Shown: piece by piece, positions 18,804 to 29,616 of the stretch
How the letters are laid out: the number at the start of each line of letters is the position of its first letter
Position numbering within the stretch: position 1 is the stretch's first letter
Source: Hyphomicrobiales bacterium
Lineage (GTDB): Bacteria > Pseudomonadota > Alphaproteobacteria > Rhizobiales > Beijerinckiaceae
NCBI GenBank assembly: GCA_947454055.1
Contig: CANGIS010000020.1
Coordinates: forward strand, 1 to 46,243
Length of the DNA stretch: 46,243 bases
Reading direction: 5' to 3'
The notes under the pieces: model-generated
Database searches by the model: none
Told to the model about the DNA's origin: nothing
Seen by the model: the letters and a program-made list of their open reading frames with translations, nothing else
Translations under genes and position numbers: made by a program

Positions 18804-19946
18804 ATGAATTCGCGCCTCGATAGAAACCCGATTGCCGACTGGTGGTGGACCATTGACCGTGCCCTGTTCGTGCTGATCGTCCTTTTGATGGTCACGGGCA
18901 TTGTGCTGGGGCTGGCGGGCAGTCCGCCAGTAGCCGAGCGGCTTGGCCTTCCAACCTTCCATTTCGTGATCCGACAGGCAGAAAATCTGGTGCCTGCATT
19001 TCTTGTGATGTTTTTAACGAGTTTTCTGACGCCGAGGGCTGTCCGCCGTACAGCTTTGATTGTCTTTGTGGCCGGCATGGGTCTGGTCGTCGCGGCGCTG
19101 TTGTTTGGCGTCGAAGTCAAGGGTGCCAAGCGCTGGATCAATTTTGCCGGCATCGCGTTGCAGCCGTCCGAATTTGTCAAACCGGCCTTTGTCATTTTGA
19201 TCGCCTGGGCTTTCTCGGAAGGTGGACGACGCAACGATGTTCCGGGTAATTTTTTAGGCTTCTTCCTGCTCTTTGCCACGATTGTTCCACTCGTTCTGCA
19301 GCCCGATATTGGCCAGACGATGTTGATCTCGATGGTCTGGGTCAGCCTTGTGTTTTTGTCGGGCCTGCATTTGTTCTGGGTTTTCGGCCTGGGCGGCATC
19401 GGGTTTGGGGGGCTGTTTGCGGCGTATAAGCTGTTGCCGCATGTCGCGGATCGTATCGACAGGTTCCGTAATCCGGCAACAGGCGACACGTTTCAGGTTG
19501 ATAACGCCGTGCAAAGCTTTGTTGAAGGTGGCTGGTTCGGCAAAGGGCCGGGCGAGGGCACCATCAAGCGTATTTTGCCCGATAGCCATACCGATTTCGT
19601 GTTTGCGGTAACGGCCGAGGAATTTGGCGTCATCGCCTGTCTGGCGCTGCTTTCAGTGTTTGCGATTGTGGTGTTGCGCGGCCTCTATCTGGCGCGCAAA
19701 AGCGAAGAGCCGTTTTGCCGATTGGCCTCGGCTGGGCTTGTCATCCTGTTCGGTATTCAGGCCTCGATCAATATGGCCGTGAATGTTCATCTCATGCCTG
19801 CCAAGGGTATGACGCTGCCGTTTATATCCTATGGTGGATCCTCCTTGATTTCGCTGGGTCTCGGCATGGGCTTCTTGCTGGCGGTCACGCGCAAGCGCCC
19901 GCGGGCGGATTATGTCGATCGCTTCCGCGCGGAGGATGACGAGTGA
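18804..19946 (+). CDS. ftsW: Septal peptidoglycan polymerase FtsW (SEDS family)
   Basis: A 380-residue membrane protein with about ten helices. The SEDS motifs are GAKRWINFAGIALQPSEFVKP, then LLQPDIGQTML (written here as LQPDIGQT), then the large loop with KGPGEGTIKRILPDSHTDF containing the catalytic Asp region, and PFISYGGSSLISLG near the end. It polymerises lipid II at the septum with FtsI as partner. AAAGGA lies before the ATG at 18804, three bases after the murD stop. The end overlaps murG as GTGA. Confidence 0.96.
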   Translation: MNSRLDRNPIADWWWTIDRALFVLIVLLMVTGIVLGLAGSPPVAERLGLPTFHFVIRQAENLVPAFLVMFLTSFLTPRAVRRTALIVFVAGMGLVVAALLFGVEVKGAKRWINFAGIALQPSEFVKPAFVILIAWAFSEGGRRNDVPGNFLGFFLLFATIVPLVLQPDIGQTMLISMVWVSLVFLSGLHLFWVFGLGGIGFGGLFAAYKLLPHVADRIDRFRNPATGDTFQVDNAVQSFVEGGWFGKGPGEGTIKRILPDSHTDFVFAVTAEEFGVIACLALLSVFAIVVLRGLYLARKSEEPFCRLASAGLVILFGIQASINMAVNVHLMPAKGMTLPFISYGGSSLISLGLGMGFLLAVTRKRPRADYVDRFRAEDDE

Positions 19947-21073
19947 GCAGAGCCTCTTCTCCCCGTGTCCTGTTGGCAGCGGGCGGCACCGGCGGGCATT
20001 TGTTTCCGGCCGAGGCGCTGGCGGTCGAGTTGGTGAAAGGCGGCGTTGAGATCCATCTCGCCACCGACCAACGCGGCATGGCCTATGGCGGAGCGTTTCC
20101 GGCGAAAGAGCGTCATGCGATCCGCGCGGCGACGCCCTCGGGTAAATCGCCTTTAGCGTTGGCAAAGGCTCTGTTTTCGCTTGGTCTTGGCTTTGTCCAG
20201 TCGCTGTGGCTGGTGCATCGGCTAAAGCCCGATGCGGTGGTCGGATTTGGCGGCTATCCCTCGGTGCCGCCCGTACTCGCAGCCTGGCTTTTGGGTGTTC
20301 CGACACTGGTGCATGAACAAAACGGGGTGCTGGGCCGCGCCAATCGCTTTCTTGCCCCTCGCGCCAAAGCGATCGGAACGGGCTTTGCGGAGGTGAAGGG
20401 TGTTTCACCTTCCTTTCAAGATCGCATCCATCTGGTCGGCAACCCCGTTCGCCCCTTGGTCATCGAGGCGGCGCATCAGGCCTATCAGCCGATGGCTTCG
20501 GATGGCCCAATCCATCTGTTGATCACCGGCGGCAGTCAGGGTGCGCGGGTGATGAGCGAAGTGGTTCCCAAAGCGCTAGGCCTCTTGCCGCCTGCGCTTA
20601 AAGCCCGCCTGGCGATTGTCCATCAGGCGCGTGGCAATGATCTGGCAACGGCCGAGCACCTTTATGCGGAAGCCGGCATTAGAGCCGATATCCGCGCCTT
20701 TTTTGATGATTTGCCCAAGCGTATCGCGGACTCCCATCTCGTTATCGGGCGCGCGGGGGCCTCCACGGTTGCGGAATTGGCCGTCATCGGTCGCCCATCC
20801 ATCCTTGTGCCGCTGCCCGGTTCGCTCGATCAGGATCAGGCGGCCAACGCCGATAGCCTTGCGCGCATCGGTGCGGCAACCGTCATGCGCCAGAGCGATT
20901 TTACCCCCGAGGCGCTAGCGGCCGTGCTCGAGCGTCGGTTCACCCATCCCTCGGAATTGACCGACTCAAGCCTTGCCGCCAAAAGCGCGGGCATTCCCGA
21001 CGCCGCCGCGCGATTTGCCGATCTCGTGGTGTTAACGGCAGGGCTTGATGTGAAGCGGAGTAAATTGCCATGA
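19943..21073 (+). CDS. murG: Lipid II synthase MurG (GlcNAc transferase)
   Basis: A 376-residue GT28 glycosyltransferase with [14 protein letters not shown] near the N terminus (UDP-GlcNAc/lipid loop), [14 protein letters not shown] and [14 protein letters not shown] in the N-domain, and [14 protein letters not shown] plus [17 protein letters not shown] in the C-domain. It is a peripheral inner-membrane enzyme that converts lipid I to lipid II. The start is GTG at 19943, overlapping the ftsW stop, with GGAGG seven bases upstream. It ends overlapping the murC ATG by four bases. Confidence 0.97.
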   Translation: MSRASSPRVLLAAGGTGGHLFPAEALAVELVKGGVEIHLATDQRGMAYGGAFPAKERHAIRAATPSGKSPLALAKALFSLGLGFVQSLWLVHRLKPDAVVGFGGYPSVPPVLAAWLLGVPTLVHEQNGVLGRANRFLAPRAKAIGTGFAEVKGVSPSFQDRIHLVGNPVRPLVIEAAHQAYQPMASDGPIHLLITGGSQGARVMSEVVPKALGLLPPALKARLAIVHQARGNDLATAEHLYAEAGIRADIRAFFDDLPKRIADSHLVIGRAGASTVAELAVIGRPSILVPLPGSLDQDQAANADSLARIGAATVMRQSDFTPEALAAVLERRFTHPSELTDSSLAAKSAGIPDAAARFADLVVLTAGLDVKRSKLP

Positions 21074-22485
21074 AACTGCCAACCGAACTGGGTGCCCTTC
21101 ATTTCGTCGGCATTGGCGGCATTGGCATGTCGGGCATTGCCGAGGTGCTGCATAATCTCGGCTACACGGTGCAGGGCTCGGATGCCTCAGATAGCGCCAA
21201 TGTGAAGCGGCTGCGGGAAAAGGGCATTGTCATCCATATCGGCCACGAGGCGTCCAATCTCGGCGATGCCGAGGTAATCGTGGTCTCGACCGCGATCCGT
21301 CGCGATAATCCGGAGCTGATGGCTGCGCGTGAGCGCCGTCTACCCGTCGTGCGTCGTGCGGAGATGCTGGCGGAACTGATGCGGCTTAAAACCTGCGTCG
21401 CGATTGCGGGAACGCATGGCAAGACGACGACGACGTCGCTGGTTGCCACTTTGCTCGTCGCAGGCCACTTCGACCCCACCGTGATCAATGGCGGCATCAT
21501 CAACGCCTATGGCACCAATGCGCGGTTGGGCGATGGCGAGTGGATGGTGGTGGAAGCCGACGAGTCGGATGGCACCTTCTTGAAACTGCCGGCCGATGTG
21601 GCGGTCGTCACCAATATCGACCCCGAACATCTCGACCATTTCAAAACCTTCGACGCTATCAAGGACGCCTTCCGCGCCTTTGTCGAAAACCTGCCTTTCT
21701 ATGGCTTTGCGGTAATGTGCCTCGATCATCCGACCGTGCAGGAACTTGTCGGCAAAATCGAGGATCGGCGCGTCATCACCTATGGTCAAAATCCGCAATC
21801 CGATGTGCGGTTAAGTGCGGTCGATTTGTCAGGCGGTAAATCGCGTTTCTCGGTCTCAATCCGAGATCGTAAATCGCGCACGGTGTTGAAAATTGAAGAT
21901 CTCGTTTTGCCGATGCCGGGCCATCACAACGCGCTCAATGCAACGGCTGCGATTGCGGTGGCCTATCATCTCGGTATGGCACCCGATTTGATCCGCGAGG
22001 CGCTAAAAGGCTTTGGCGGCGTGAAGCGTCGCTTTACCAAGACGGGCGAATGGAACGGGGCCGAGATTTTCGACGATTACGGCCACCATCCGGTTGAAAT
22101 TTCAGCCGTATTGAAGGCGGCGCGGGCGTCAACCTCGGCCAAAGTGATCGCCATTGTCCAACCCCATCGCTATACGCGGTTGGCCTCGCTGTTCGAACAA
22201 TTCTCGACCTGCTTTAACGATGCCGATTGCGTGATCGTGGCTGATACCTATGCCGCCGGTGAAGCCCCGATTGCGGGCGCGGATCGCGATGCGCTGGTGC
22301 AAGGTATCAAAGCCCATGGCCATCACCATGTAATCGCGCTGCCGGACTCGGCATCGCTGGCGGGCATTGTCCATGGCATTGCCGCGCCGGGTGATTATGT
22401 CGTGTGCTTGGGCGCGGGCAATATCACGCAATGGGCCTATGCGCTGCCAGGCGAGCTTGCGGCCCTTGATGCGGTGAAGGCGTGA
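21070..22485 (+). CDS. murC: UDP-MurNAc:L-alanine ligase
   Basis: A 471-residue Mur ligase. [17 protein letters not shown] at the N terminus is the MurC-type Rossmann loop, [14 protein letters not shown] the ATP loop, and [13 protein letters not shown] and [11 protein letters not shown] the central blocks. [14 protein letters not shown] and [12 protein letters not shown] are the C-terminal motifs. It commits UDP-MurNAc to the peptide branch. Start and stop both overlap neighbours as ATGA and GTGA, so translation is probably coupled. Confidence 0.97.
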   Translation: MKLPTELGALHFVGIGGIGMSGIAEVLHNLGYTVQGSDASDSANVKRLREKGIVIHIGHEASNLGDAEVIVVSTAIRRDNPELMAARERRLPVVRRAEMLAELMRLKTCVAIAGTHGKTTTTSLVATLLVAGHFDPTVINGGIINAYGTNARLGDGEWMVVEADESDGTFLKLPADVAVVTNIDPEHLDHFKTFDAIKDAFRAFVENLPFYGFAVMCLDHPTVQELVGKIEDRRVITYGQNPQSDVRLSAVDLSGGKSRFSVSIRDRKSRTVLKIEDLVLPMPGHHNALNATAAIAVAYHLGMAPDLIREALKGFGGVKRRFTKTGEWNGAEIFDDYGHHPVEISAVLKAARASTSAKVIAIVQPHRYTRLASLFEQFSTCFNDADCVIVADTYAAGEAPIAGADRDALVQGIKAHGHHHVIALPDSASLAGIVHGIAAPGDYVVCLGAGNITQWAYALPGELAALDAVKA

Positions 22486-23384
22486 GGTCTTTGTCGACCT
22501 TGCCGCTGCCGCCGCTTCGCGGTGAGGTGGCGTATGATGTTTCGCTTGCACCCTATTCTTGGTTCCGTGTCGGCGGTCCTGCTGATCTTCTGTTCAAGCC
22601 GGAGGACGAGGCGGATCTTGCTGATTTTCTAAAAGCGCTGCCATCCGATATTCCGGTTCTGGTTTTAGGCCTCGGCTCCAATCTTCTGGTCCGCGATGGC
22701 GGCTTTCGCGGGGCTGCCATCAAACTTGGCAAATCGTTTCAAACAATTGCGGTTGAAGCCGATCATCGCCTCCGTGCGGGTGCCGGTGCTGCGGATGTTA
22801 AAGTGGCGCGGGTTGCGGCAGAGGCGGGACTTGCGGGGCTGGCCTTTTTGCGCGGTATTCCGGGCACGATCGGCGGCGCGCTGCGGATGAATGGTGGTGC
22901 CTATGGGGGCGAGACCAAGGACGTGTTCGTCTCTGCCCGTGGGGTAGATCTGTCCGGCCATGTCCATACGTTTGATCTCGCCGCCATGGGCTTTACCTAC
23001 CGCCATTGCGACGTGGCGGATGATGTCATTTTTACCGAAGCTGTTTTCCAGGGTAAGGCCGGCGATAGCCAAGCGATCCTTGCCGAGATGAACGCTATCA
23101 CTGAGGCCCGCTCGGCAACGCAACCCGTTAACACGCGCACCGGTGGCTCGACCTTTCGCAATCCCGAGGGAGCCAAAGCATGGGAGCTGGTTGATCGGGC
23201 AGGCTTGCGCGGCTTTCGCATCGGCGGCGCGCAGGTTTCCGAGCTGCATACCAATTTTTTAATCGCTCATGAAGGATCGACCGCTAAGGATATTGAAGCG
23301 CTCGGCGAAGAAATCCGTCGCCGCGTCTTCGAGCAGTCCGGTATTCGTCTCGAATGGGAAATTAAGCGGGTAGGTGAGCCATGA
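22482..23384 (+). CDS. murB: UDP-N-acetylenolpyruvoylglucosamine reductase
   Basis: A 300-residue FAD/NADPH enzyme that makes UDP-MurNAc. [31 protein letters not shown] and [20 protein letters not shown] form the flavin-binding part, and [11 protein letters not shown] contains the conserved Ser near the active site. The absence of a Tyr-loop extension puts it in the shorter type II group, as is usual in alphaproteobacteria. GTG start at 22482, overlapping the murC stop. Confidence 0.96.
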   Translation: MRSLSTLPLPPLRGEVAYDVSLAPYSWFRVGGPADLLFKPEDEADLADFLKALPSDIPVLVLGLGSNLLVRDGGFRGAAIKLGKSFQTIAVEADHRLRAGAGAADVKVARVAAEAGLAGLAFLRGIPGTIGGALRMNGGAYGGETKDVFVSARGVDLSGHVHTFDLAAMGFTYRHCDVADDVIFTEAVFQGKAGDSQAILAEMNAITEARSATQPVNTRTGGSTFRNPEGAKAWELVDRAGLRGFRIGGAQVSELHTNFLIAHEGSTAKDIEALGEEIRRRVFEQSGIRLEWEIKRVGEP

Positions 23385-24310
23385 GTGCAAAAAAACACGT
23401 TGCCGTTCTGATGGGCGGTCTTTCCTCGGAACGGCCGGTCAGCTTCATGTCCGGCGAGCCCTGCGCACGAGCACTGGAGGCGGAAGGCTACAAGGTCACC
23501 CGCGTCGATGTGGGTCGCGATCTGGCGGAAGTGCTTGCATGGCTCAAGCCCGATGTGGCGTTCAACGCTTTGCATGGCCGCTTCGGCGAAGATGGGATTG
23601 TGCAGGGCATTTTGGAGATGATGCGCATCCCCTATACCCATTCGGGTGTGCTGGCGTCTGCGCTTGCCATGCAGAAGGACCGCGCCAAAGCGGTTATGAA
23701 GGCGGCGGGCGTTAACGTCGCCGAGGGCGTCACCATCAGCCGGTTCGAAGCCGCCAAACGCCATGTCCTGCCGCCACCCTATGTGGTCAAGCCCGTTAGC
23801 GAAGGCTCATCGGTCGGCGTGATCATTGTTAAGGAAGACCGCACCCATCCGCCGCAGGAACTGGCGCGGCCGGATTGGCCTTATGGCGAATCAGTGTTGG
23901 TCGAACGCTACATTCCGGGGCGGGAATTAACCTGCGCCGTGATGGACAATAAGGCCCTCGGCGTCATCGATATCCAACCGGCGGCCGGTATCTTCTACGA
24001 CTTTGACGCTAAATACGCCCATGGCGGATCTATTCACGTTCTGCCGGCGAAAATTTTACCAAATATTTACCATCTTGTTCAAAAACTGGCATTAACGGCA
24101 CATCAAGCTCTCGGCTGTAGCGGCGTAAGCCGTATGGACTTCAGATATGACGACACGCCCAACGGTACGGGCGAGGTTATTTGTCTTGAAGTCAACACCC
24201 AGCCGGGGATGACGGAAACGTCGCTTGTGCCAGAGTTGGCTGCCCATGCGGGCATTGGTTTTGGCGAGTTGGTTCGATGGATGGTAGAGGACGCGACCTG
24301 CGATCGTTGA
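23381..24310 (+). CDS. ddl: D-alanine:D-alanine ligase
   Basis: A 309-residue ATP-grasp enzyme (E. coli DdlB 306). VLMGGLSSERPVS, FNALHGRFGEDG, PYTHSGVLASALAMQKD and KPVSEGSSVGV follow in order, and CLEVNTQPGMTETSLVP near the C terminus holds the metal-binding Glu and Asn. It supplies the D-Ala-D-Ala used by MurF. ATG 23381 overlaps the murB stop. The last 34 bases overlap the likely ftsQ start. Confidence 0.97.
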   Translation: MSAKKHVAVLMGGLSSERPVSFMSGEPCARALEAEGYKVTRVDVGRDLAEVLAWLKPDVAFNALHGRFGEDGIVQGILEMMRIPYTHSGVLASALAMQKDRAKAVMKAAGVNVAEGVTISRFEAAKRHVLPPPYVVKPVSEGSSVGVIIVKEDRTHPPQELARPDWPYGESVLVERYIPGRELTCAVMDNKALGVIDIQPAAGIFYDFDAKYAHGGSIHVLPAKILPNIYHLVQKLALTAHQALGCSGVSRMDFRYDDTPNGTGEVICLEVNTQPGMTETSLVPELAAHAGIGFGELVRWMVEDATCDR

Positions 24311-25236
24311 GGGAGGCCACAGCGCTTTCTCCTTCTCGGTTTGCTTATCGTTCGCAGTCCTATCCATCCGGCTTTCTTTTTTCATCGGTGTCTTTCGGCA
24401 AGGTGGCGTCCGTTGCGCTTGTCCAATTGGCGTTGCGGGCTCCTAAAGGGCTCGGTGCTTCGCTGACCATGGCGCTGTTTGCAGGGGCTGTTGCCTTCGG
24501 TTTAGCGCGCGGCGGGCACTTTGATGCGTTTGCAGCCACCTATGGCGATCCGCGCAGTGTTGTCGCGCGGCTGGCCGGTTTTGATATTCGCTCGGTGACC
24601 ATTTCGGGCTTGTCGACGCTTGACGAGCAGTCGGTCCTCAAGGCTGCGGCTCTGGATGCGGCGGATTCACTTCCGTTTCTGGACGTTGATGCTTTGCGGT
24701 CGCGCTTGCTTGAGGTTCCGATGATCCGCGATGTGGCTGTTCGTAAATTTTATCCAAATGCCTTGTCGATCGGTATTGTCGAGAATAAGCCCTATGCGCT
24801 TTGGCAACTCAATGGCGATCTCTCCGTCGTGGGTGTTGATGGGCGCGTGATCGGTCCGATGGATGATGCTGCCTTTGCCGATTTGCCGTTGGTGGTGGGT
24901 GAGGGGGCTGCGGTCCATATCGGCGAATTCGTGGCCTTGCTCGATGCGCAGCCCGAGGTTCGTTCCTTGGTGCGGGCTGGCATACGGGTCGGCGATCGCC
25001 GCTGGACCTTGAAACTTTTCAACGGGTTTGACGTGGTGCTTCCGGAAGAAAATCCGGCGCAGGCGATCGCCCGTTTGGCCGTTATGGTTCGGGATCAAAA
25101 AGTGCTCACTAAGGATTTGGTGTCGATCGATCTGCGTCAATCGGATCGGATTGTTCTTCGTCTGACGGAAGCGGCGGCGGCGACCCGTGCGGATCTTCTG
25201 AAGGCCCGTGCGAAGGCTAAGGGAGGTCCGGCATGA
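24277..25236 (+). CDS. ftsQ: Cell division protein FtsQ
   Basis: About 319 residues: a cytoplasmic N terminus of about 50 residues, one transmembrane helix (LGASLTMALFAGAVAFGLA), then the POTRA domain (FDIRSVTISGLSTLDEQSVL) and the FtsQ beta domain (KPYALWQLNGDLSVVGVDGRVI). FtsQ recruits FtsL/FtsB and later divisome parts. Two starts are possible. ATG 24277 has GGCGAG eight bases upstream but overlaps ddl by 34 bases. TTG 24307 would overlap the ddl stop as TTGA, like its neighbours, but has a poor site. The ATG is used. Confidence 0.93.
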   Translation: MDGRGRDLRSLREATALSPSRFAYRSQSYPSGFLFSSVSFGKVASVALVQLALRAPKGLGASLTMALFAGAVAFGLARGGHFDAFAATYGDPRSVVARLAGFDIRSVTISGLSTLDEQSVLKAAALDAADSLPFLDVDALRSRLLEVPMIRDVAVRKFYPNALSIGIVENKPYALWQLNGDLSVVGVDGRVIGPMDDAAFADLPLVVGEGAAVHIGEFVALLDAQPEVRSLVRAGIRVGDRRWTLKLFNGFDVVLPEENPAQAIARLAVMVRDQKVLTKDLVSIDLRQSDRIVLRLTEAAAATRADLLKARAKAKGGPA

Positions 25237-26558
25237 GCTGGCATGGTCCGAGCCTGACGCCGCGCCTGAAGCCGCTTTCTCCGAAGCGTGGTGCGATCAT
25301 TTCGGTGCTGGATGTCGGCACGAGCAAGATTGTCTGTCTGGTTGCCGAATTGCAGCCTGTGTCGGGTGGCGAAGCCTTGCGGGGGCGGAGCCATAAAGCG
25401 CGCATCATCGGTATTGGTCATCAGCGGGCACGCGGCATCAAGGGTGGCTCTGTTTCCGATCTGGAAGCGGCTGAGAATTCGATCCGTCTGGCGGTCGATG
25501 CTGCCGAGCGCATGGCGCGGGTCGAAATCCGCTCCGTGATCGTGAACATGTCAGGCGGACGCTTGAAGTCCGGCTCGTTCAACGCCGAAGTGACCTTGCG
25601 GGGCCAGAGCGTTGTCGAGAGCGATGTGCGTCGCGTCTTCGAGGCGATGAGCTTTACGGGCGCAGAGCAGGGTCGTAGCGTGCTGCATTCGCTGCCGACC
25701 GGTTTCTCGATAGACGAGACCCGTCACGTTCGTGATCCGCATGGCATGATCGGCCAGCGTCTCGGTGTCGACATGCATGTGTTGACGAGCGACGAATATG
25801 CCATTCGCAACCTGATGCTGGCCATCGAGCGTTGCCATATCGGCGTCGAGGCGGTTGTCGCGAGCCCTTATGCCAGTGGCCTGTCAGTGCTTGTCGATGA
25901 CGAGGCCGAAATGGGCGTTGCCGTGGTCGATCTCGGCTGTGGCACCACAAGCGTTGGCGTGTTCTCGAATGGCGCTCTGGTGCATGCCGATTCGGTTGCG
26001 GTGGGCGGCAATCACATTACCATGGATATTGCCCGGGGGCTTTCGACCGGCATCAACCACGCCGAACGGTTGAAGACGCTGTATGGTTCGACCTTAGCGA
26101 GCCCCTCGGATGACCGCGAGACGGTTGCTGTGGCCTCTGTCGACGAGGTCAGCGGTGATCGGGTGAGCCACATACCAAAGTCGCAGCTGGTGCGTATTAT
26201 CCGCCCGCGCGTCGAGGAAATTTTGGAGCTTGTGCGCGATCGTTTGAAAAATTCCGGATTTTCTGAAGCCGCAGGGCGCCGAATCGTACTAACGGGCGGC
26301 GGAGCAGAGTTAACCGGGCTTACCGAACTCTGCCGAATCGTGGTTTCAAAGCAAGTACGGATTGGTCGTCCGCTTGGTGTGCAGGGATTACCCGATGCAG
26401 TGAAGGGGCCAGCCTTCGCCGTGCCGGTTGGATTGCTGGTCTATCCGCAGGTTGCTGGGCTTGAACATTTCGAGTCCCGCTCGTCGGGGATGGCACTGGG
26501 TACGGGGACTGACGGCTATTTTTCGCGAATGGGCCGTTGGTTCAAAGACAGTTTCTGA
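25233..26558 (+). CDS. ftsA: Cell division protein FtsA (actin-like membrane anchor of FtsZ)
   Basis: A 441-residue actin-fold ATPase. VLDVGTSKIVCLVAE is the phosphate-1 loop, the inserted 1C domain contains NMSGGRLKSG, VVDLGCGTTSVGVF the phosphate-2 loop, and VLTGGGAELTGL the adenosine motif. The C terminus MGRWFKDSF is the amphipathic membrane-targeting helix. It tethers FtsZ filaments to the membrane. ATG 25233 overlaps the ftsQ stop, with GGAGG upstream. Confidence 0.96.
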   Translation: MSWHGPSLTPRLKPLSPKRGAIISVLDVGTSKIVCLVAELQPVSGGEALRGRSHKARIIGIGHQRARGIKGGSVSDLEAAENSIRLAVDAAERMARVEIRSVIVNMSGGRLKSGSFNAEVTLRGQSVVESDVRRVFEAMSFTGAEQGRSVLHSLPTGFSIDETRHVRDPHGMIGQRLGVDMHVLTSDEYAIRNLMLAIERCHIGVEAVVASPYASGLSVLVDDEAEMGVAVVDLGCGTTSVGVFSNGALVHADSVAVGGNHITMDIARGLSTGINHAERLKTLYGSTLASPSDDRETVAVASVDEVSGDRVSHIPKSQLVRIIRPRVEEILELVRDRLKNSGFSEAAGRRIVLTGGGAELTGLTELCRIVVSKQVRIGRPLGVQGLPDAVKGPAFAVPVGLLVYPQVAGLEHFESRSSGMALGTGTDGYFSRMGRWFKDSF

Positions 26559-26643
26559 GATGCGACGTGTCGGCGCGGCTGCCGACGGGTCTAGGTGATT
26601 AACGAAGGCGCGGCCGGGCGTCGCAAGAGAAGAGGCGAAGACG

Positions 26644-28311
26644 ATGACGATCAATCTTTCTGCACCGGACATCCGGGAATTGAAGCCAAGAATTACGGTA
26701 TTCGGTGTTGGTGGTGCTGGCGGCAATGCCGTTAACAACATGATCGAGATCGGTCTTCAGGGCTGCGAGTTCGTGGTCGGCAATACCGACGCTCAGGCGC
26801 TCACCGGCTCCAAGGCGCATCGCGTGATCCAGATGGGCATGCAGGTTACCGAAGGCCTCGGCGCAGGTTCGCAGCCGGAAGTTGGCCGCGCGGCAGCCGA
26901 TGAAGTCATCGACGAAATTCGCGATCAGCTGGCAGGCGCCCATATGGTGTTCGTAACCGCCGGCATGGGTGGCGGTACCGGTACCGGCGCTGCCCCTGTG
27001 ATCGCCCGCGCTGCCCGCGACATGGGCATCCTCACGGTCGGTGTCGTCACCAAGCCGTTCCAGTTCGAAGGCACACGCCGCATGCGCCTCGCCGAACAGG
27101 GTATCGCCGAATTGCAGAAGGCGGTTGATACGCTCATCGTCATCCCGAACCAGAACCTTTTCCGCGTTGCCAATGAGCAGACAACCTTTGCCGATGCTTT
27201 CGCGATGGCTGATCGGGTGCTCTATTCGGGTGTCGCCTGCATAACCGATCTGATGGTCAAAGAAGGCCTGATCAATCTCGACTTTGCCGACGTTCGCGCC
27301 GTGATGCGCGAAATGGGCAAGGCGATGATGGGCACGGGTGAAGCTACCGGCGAAAAGCGCGCTTTGCGCGCTGCAGAAGCTGCCATCGCCAATCCATTGC
27401 TCGACGATGTGAATATGAGCGGCGCACGCGGTCTGCTGATCTCGATCACGGGTGGTTCTGATCTCACCCTCTACGAGGTTGACGAAGCCGCTACCCGCAT
27501 CCGTGAAGAAGTGGATCCGGATGCGAATGTCATCTTTGGCGCCACCCGTGATGATGCCCTCGATGGTATTGTTCGCGTGTCGGTGGTTGCGACCGGCATT
27601 GATCACGCCGAAATGGTCCGCCAGAACGAAGAAGCCAAAGCCAATTCCCTGGCCGTCGACCCTCGCATCCGCGATATGGCGGATCGTATCCGTTCGGAAA
27701 TAGGCACGGCCTTCGCCCGTCCTACCGCTGAAGTGCAGGCTCAGGCGCCTGTTGCCGAGGTGCCGCAGCACGCACCAGCACCACAGGGCTATCCGTCGCG
27801 CAGCATTCAGGTGGCCCCTGATATTGCCATCCGTCAGGCCGCACCGCGCCCTGTCATGCCAGCGCCGGCGCCGGTTGCAGCACCGCGCGTCGAGGCAGGA
27901 TATGATGACCATGCCATGCAGCACGGCTTCGTTCCGCCTGAATCCGAGCGTCCTATGCGCCAGGTGCGCATGCCGAGCATCGATGAATTGCCACCGATTG
28001 CCCAACGCACCATCGACGCGAGCTTGAACGCTGGAGCCCCTGTTGCTCCCATCGAGCGCCAGAAGAAGTCGCTGATGGAACGTTTGACAACGGCCGGCTT
28101 CGGTCGCCGTCCGGAAGGGGAAGTGCCCCAGATGCCACGTCAGGTCGGCGTCGAGCCGACGGGCTATGCGCAGGCGCCGATGGTTCAGCAGGAGCAGCCA
28201 CGCTATCAGCCGGCAGCCCCTCAGGCCCAGCCTGCTCATGCGAGCCAGCCCCGCGTCTATGAGGATGACCAGATGGAAATCCCTGCCTTTTTAAGGCGCC
28301 AGTCGAACTAA
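26644..28311 (+). CDS. ftsZ: Cell division protein FtsZ
   Basis: A 555-residue tubulin homologue that forms the Z-ring. Tubulin signature GGGTGTG at residues 109-115, T7-loop residues in [12 protein letters not shown] (about 219-230). The globular GTPase ends near residue 320. A linker of about 220 residues rich in Pro, Gln and Ala follows, and the C-terminal peptide EIPAFLRRQ binds FtsA. The long linker is normal in alphaproteobacteria. An 85-base gap after ftsA could hold a separate promoter; ftsZ has its own site AGAGGCG. A terminator follows at 28342-28377. Confidence 0.98.
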   Translation: MTINLSAPDIRELKPRITVFGVGGAGGNAVNNMIEIGLQGCEFVVGNTDAQALTGSKAHRVIQMGMQVTEGLGAGSQPEVGRAAADEVIDEIRDQLAGAHMVFVTAGMGGGTGTGAAPVIARAARDMGILTVGVVTKPFQFEGTRRMRLAEQGIAELQKAVDTLIVIPNQNLFRVANEQTTFADAFAMADRVLYSGVACITDLMVKEGLINLDFADVRAVMREMGKAMMGTGEATGEKRALRAAEAAIANPLLDDVNMSGARGLLISITGGSDLTLYEVDEAATRIREEVDPDANVIFGATRDDALDGIVRVSVVATGIDHAEMVRQNEEAKANSLAVDPRIRDMADRIRSEIGTAFARPTAEVQAQAPVAEVPQHAPAPQGYPSRSIQVAPDIAIRQAAPRPVMPAPAPVAAPRVEAGYDDHAMQHGFVPPESERPMRQVRMPSIDELPPIAQRTIDASLNAGAPVAPIERQKKSLMERLTTAGFGRRPEGEVPQMPRQVGVEPTGYAQAPMVQQEQPRYQPAAPQAQPAHASQPRVYEDDQMEIPAFLRRQSN

Positions 28312-28341
28312 AATCTCGATCGCACATCGCTTGAATTCCAG

Positions 28342-28377
28342 TTTGGCCCGGACCTTATCAGTCCGGGCCAAGTTTTT
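28342..28377 (+). terminator. Rho-independent terminator after ftsZ
   Basis: TTGGCCCGGAC (28343-28353) pairs perfectly with GTCCGGGCCAA (28361-28371) around a 7-base loop, followed by GTTTTTG. It closes the division cluster. Confidence 0.93.
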
Positions 28378-28536
28378 GAATTTAAAGACTTTTTTAATAG
28401 TTTTCCACAATCCTCCGATTTGTAACAAACAGTAAGAAACCGTGATTTGAAGCTCAGCTATTCCGCGTTTAAGACGATCATCGGAAATTGAGTTAAGTGT
28501 TCTGGCGTTCCGCGGCAGAAGCAGACTGAGAGCGAC

Positions 28537-29481
28537 ATGGCTGGATCAAAACAAACGACACTGGCAAAGCGGGCCGAAATTTCGGGTCGGGGTGTCCATT
28601 CCAACGAGCCTGTTACCTTGGTGTTTCATCCGGCACCGGCCAATCACGGTATCCAGTTCTTGCGCAAAGGCCTGGCAGCTGGTCGGGAGCGTCTGATCGC
28701 CTCGCGCCATGATGCTGTAACGGCCTCCGAGCTTTGCACCATCATCGGTGATGTCGAGTCGGGTTCGGTATCGACCATCGAGCATTTGATGGCCGCCTTG
28801 TATGCGTCCGGCATTGACAATCTTCTGGTCGAAATCGACGGGCCGGAAGTGCCGATCATGGATGGCAGCTCCGCGCCGTTCATCGCTGTTTTTGATCGCG
28901 TGGGTCTGGTGCGGCAGGAGGCGGCGCGCCGTTTCCTGAAGGTCTTGAAGCCCGTGCGCGTCGAACATGACGGCAAGTTTTCGGAGTTGCTTCCGTTTGC
29001 CCGCGGCTTTCGGATGACGGTCGAGATCGAGTTTAAAACGGCTCTGATCGGTCGGCAGAAAAAGATGCTGGATCTGACGCCGGCAAGTTTCCGCGATGAG
29101 TTGCAGCACGCACGCACCTTCGGCTTCCTCAAGGATGTCGATATGCTCCGTCAGGCAGGTTATGCGCTTGGCGCTTCGCTCGACAATACGGTGGCCATTG
29201 ACGGTGATTCGATCATGAATCCGGAGGGCTTGCGCTACCGCGACGAGTTCATCCGCCACAAGATGCTTGATGCTGTGGGCGATTTGTCGCTGGCCGGATA
29301 CCCGATCCTCGGGCATTTCCGCTCCTTCTGTGGCGGCCACCGGATGAATGTTTCGGTGTTGCATGCCCTGTTTGCGGATCGCACGGCCTTTGAAATTGTT
29401 GAAGAGCGCGTCGGTACCGTCACAATGGCGGACTCCCGACCCCGTGCGGCGGCTTTTGCCTTCGCTACCGAGGCGCGCTGA
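28537..29481 (+). CDS. lpxC: UDP-3-O-acyl-N-acetylglucosamine deacetylase
   Basis: A 314-residue zinc enzyme, the committed step of lipid A synthesis. ISGRGVHSNEPVTL, then TIEHLMAALYASGIDN with the first zinc His, then RHKMLDAVGDLSLAG with the second His and the Asp, and GHFRSFCGGHRMN with the catalytic His. The gap before it (28378-28536) is AT-rich and presumably holds its promoter, as the ftsZ terminator isolates it. It ends before bamD after 135 bases that hold several small dyads. Confidence 0.97.
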   Translation: MAGSKQTTLAKRAEISGRGVHSNEPVTLVFHPAPANHGIQFLRKGLAAGRERLIASRHDAVTASELCTIIGDVESGSVSTIEHLMAALYASGIDNLLVEIDGPEVPIMDGSSAPFIAVFDRVGLVRQEAARRFLKVLKPVRVEHDGKFSELLPFARGFRMTVEIEFKTALIGRQKKMLDLTPASFRDELQHARTFGFLKDVDMLRQAGYALGASLDNTVAIDGDSIMNPEGLRYRDEFIRHKMLDAVGDLSLAGYPILGHFRSFCGGHRMNVSVLHALFADRTAFEIVEERVGTVTMADSRPRAAAFAFATEAR

Positions 29482-29485
29482 ATCA

Positions 29486-29511
29486 TTCTTTCTTTTTTTA
29501 AAGAGAAAGAA
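29486..29511 (+). repeat. AT-rich hairpin after lpxC
   Basis: TTCTTTCT (29486-29493) pairs with AGAAAGAA (29504-29511) and is followed by the palindrome ACTGCGCAGT at 29511-29520. The low-GC stem and the absence of a T run argue against a strong terminator. It could be a weak one, or an mRNA 3' stabilising structure. Confidence 0.35.
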
Positions 29512-29616
29512 CTGCGCAGTGGCGGTTCGTTAGCGTTTAGTTTATGAACCTCAAGCAAATCTATCGGACCGGTCGTGGCCGGGATAGCGTCGATTGCGAG
29601 AGGATTGCCAGCTTCC

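Noticed and set aside
26569-26586. Terminator between ftsA and ftsZ (GTCGGC/GCCGAC)
   Set aside because: Only six paired bases and no T run follows; it cannot be called a terminator.
26599-28239. Long open frame on the minus strand across ftsZ (546 codons)
   Set aside because: Antisense to ftsZ, His/Arg-rich without domains; arises from codon bias.
28382-28397. CtrA box upstream of lpxC (TTAA...TTAA)
   Set aside because: The spacing between the two TTAA is 8, not 7, and the region is simply AT-rich.
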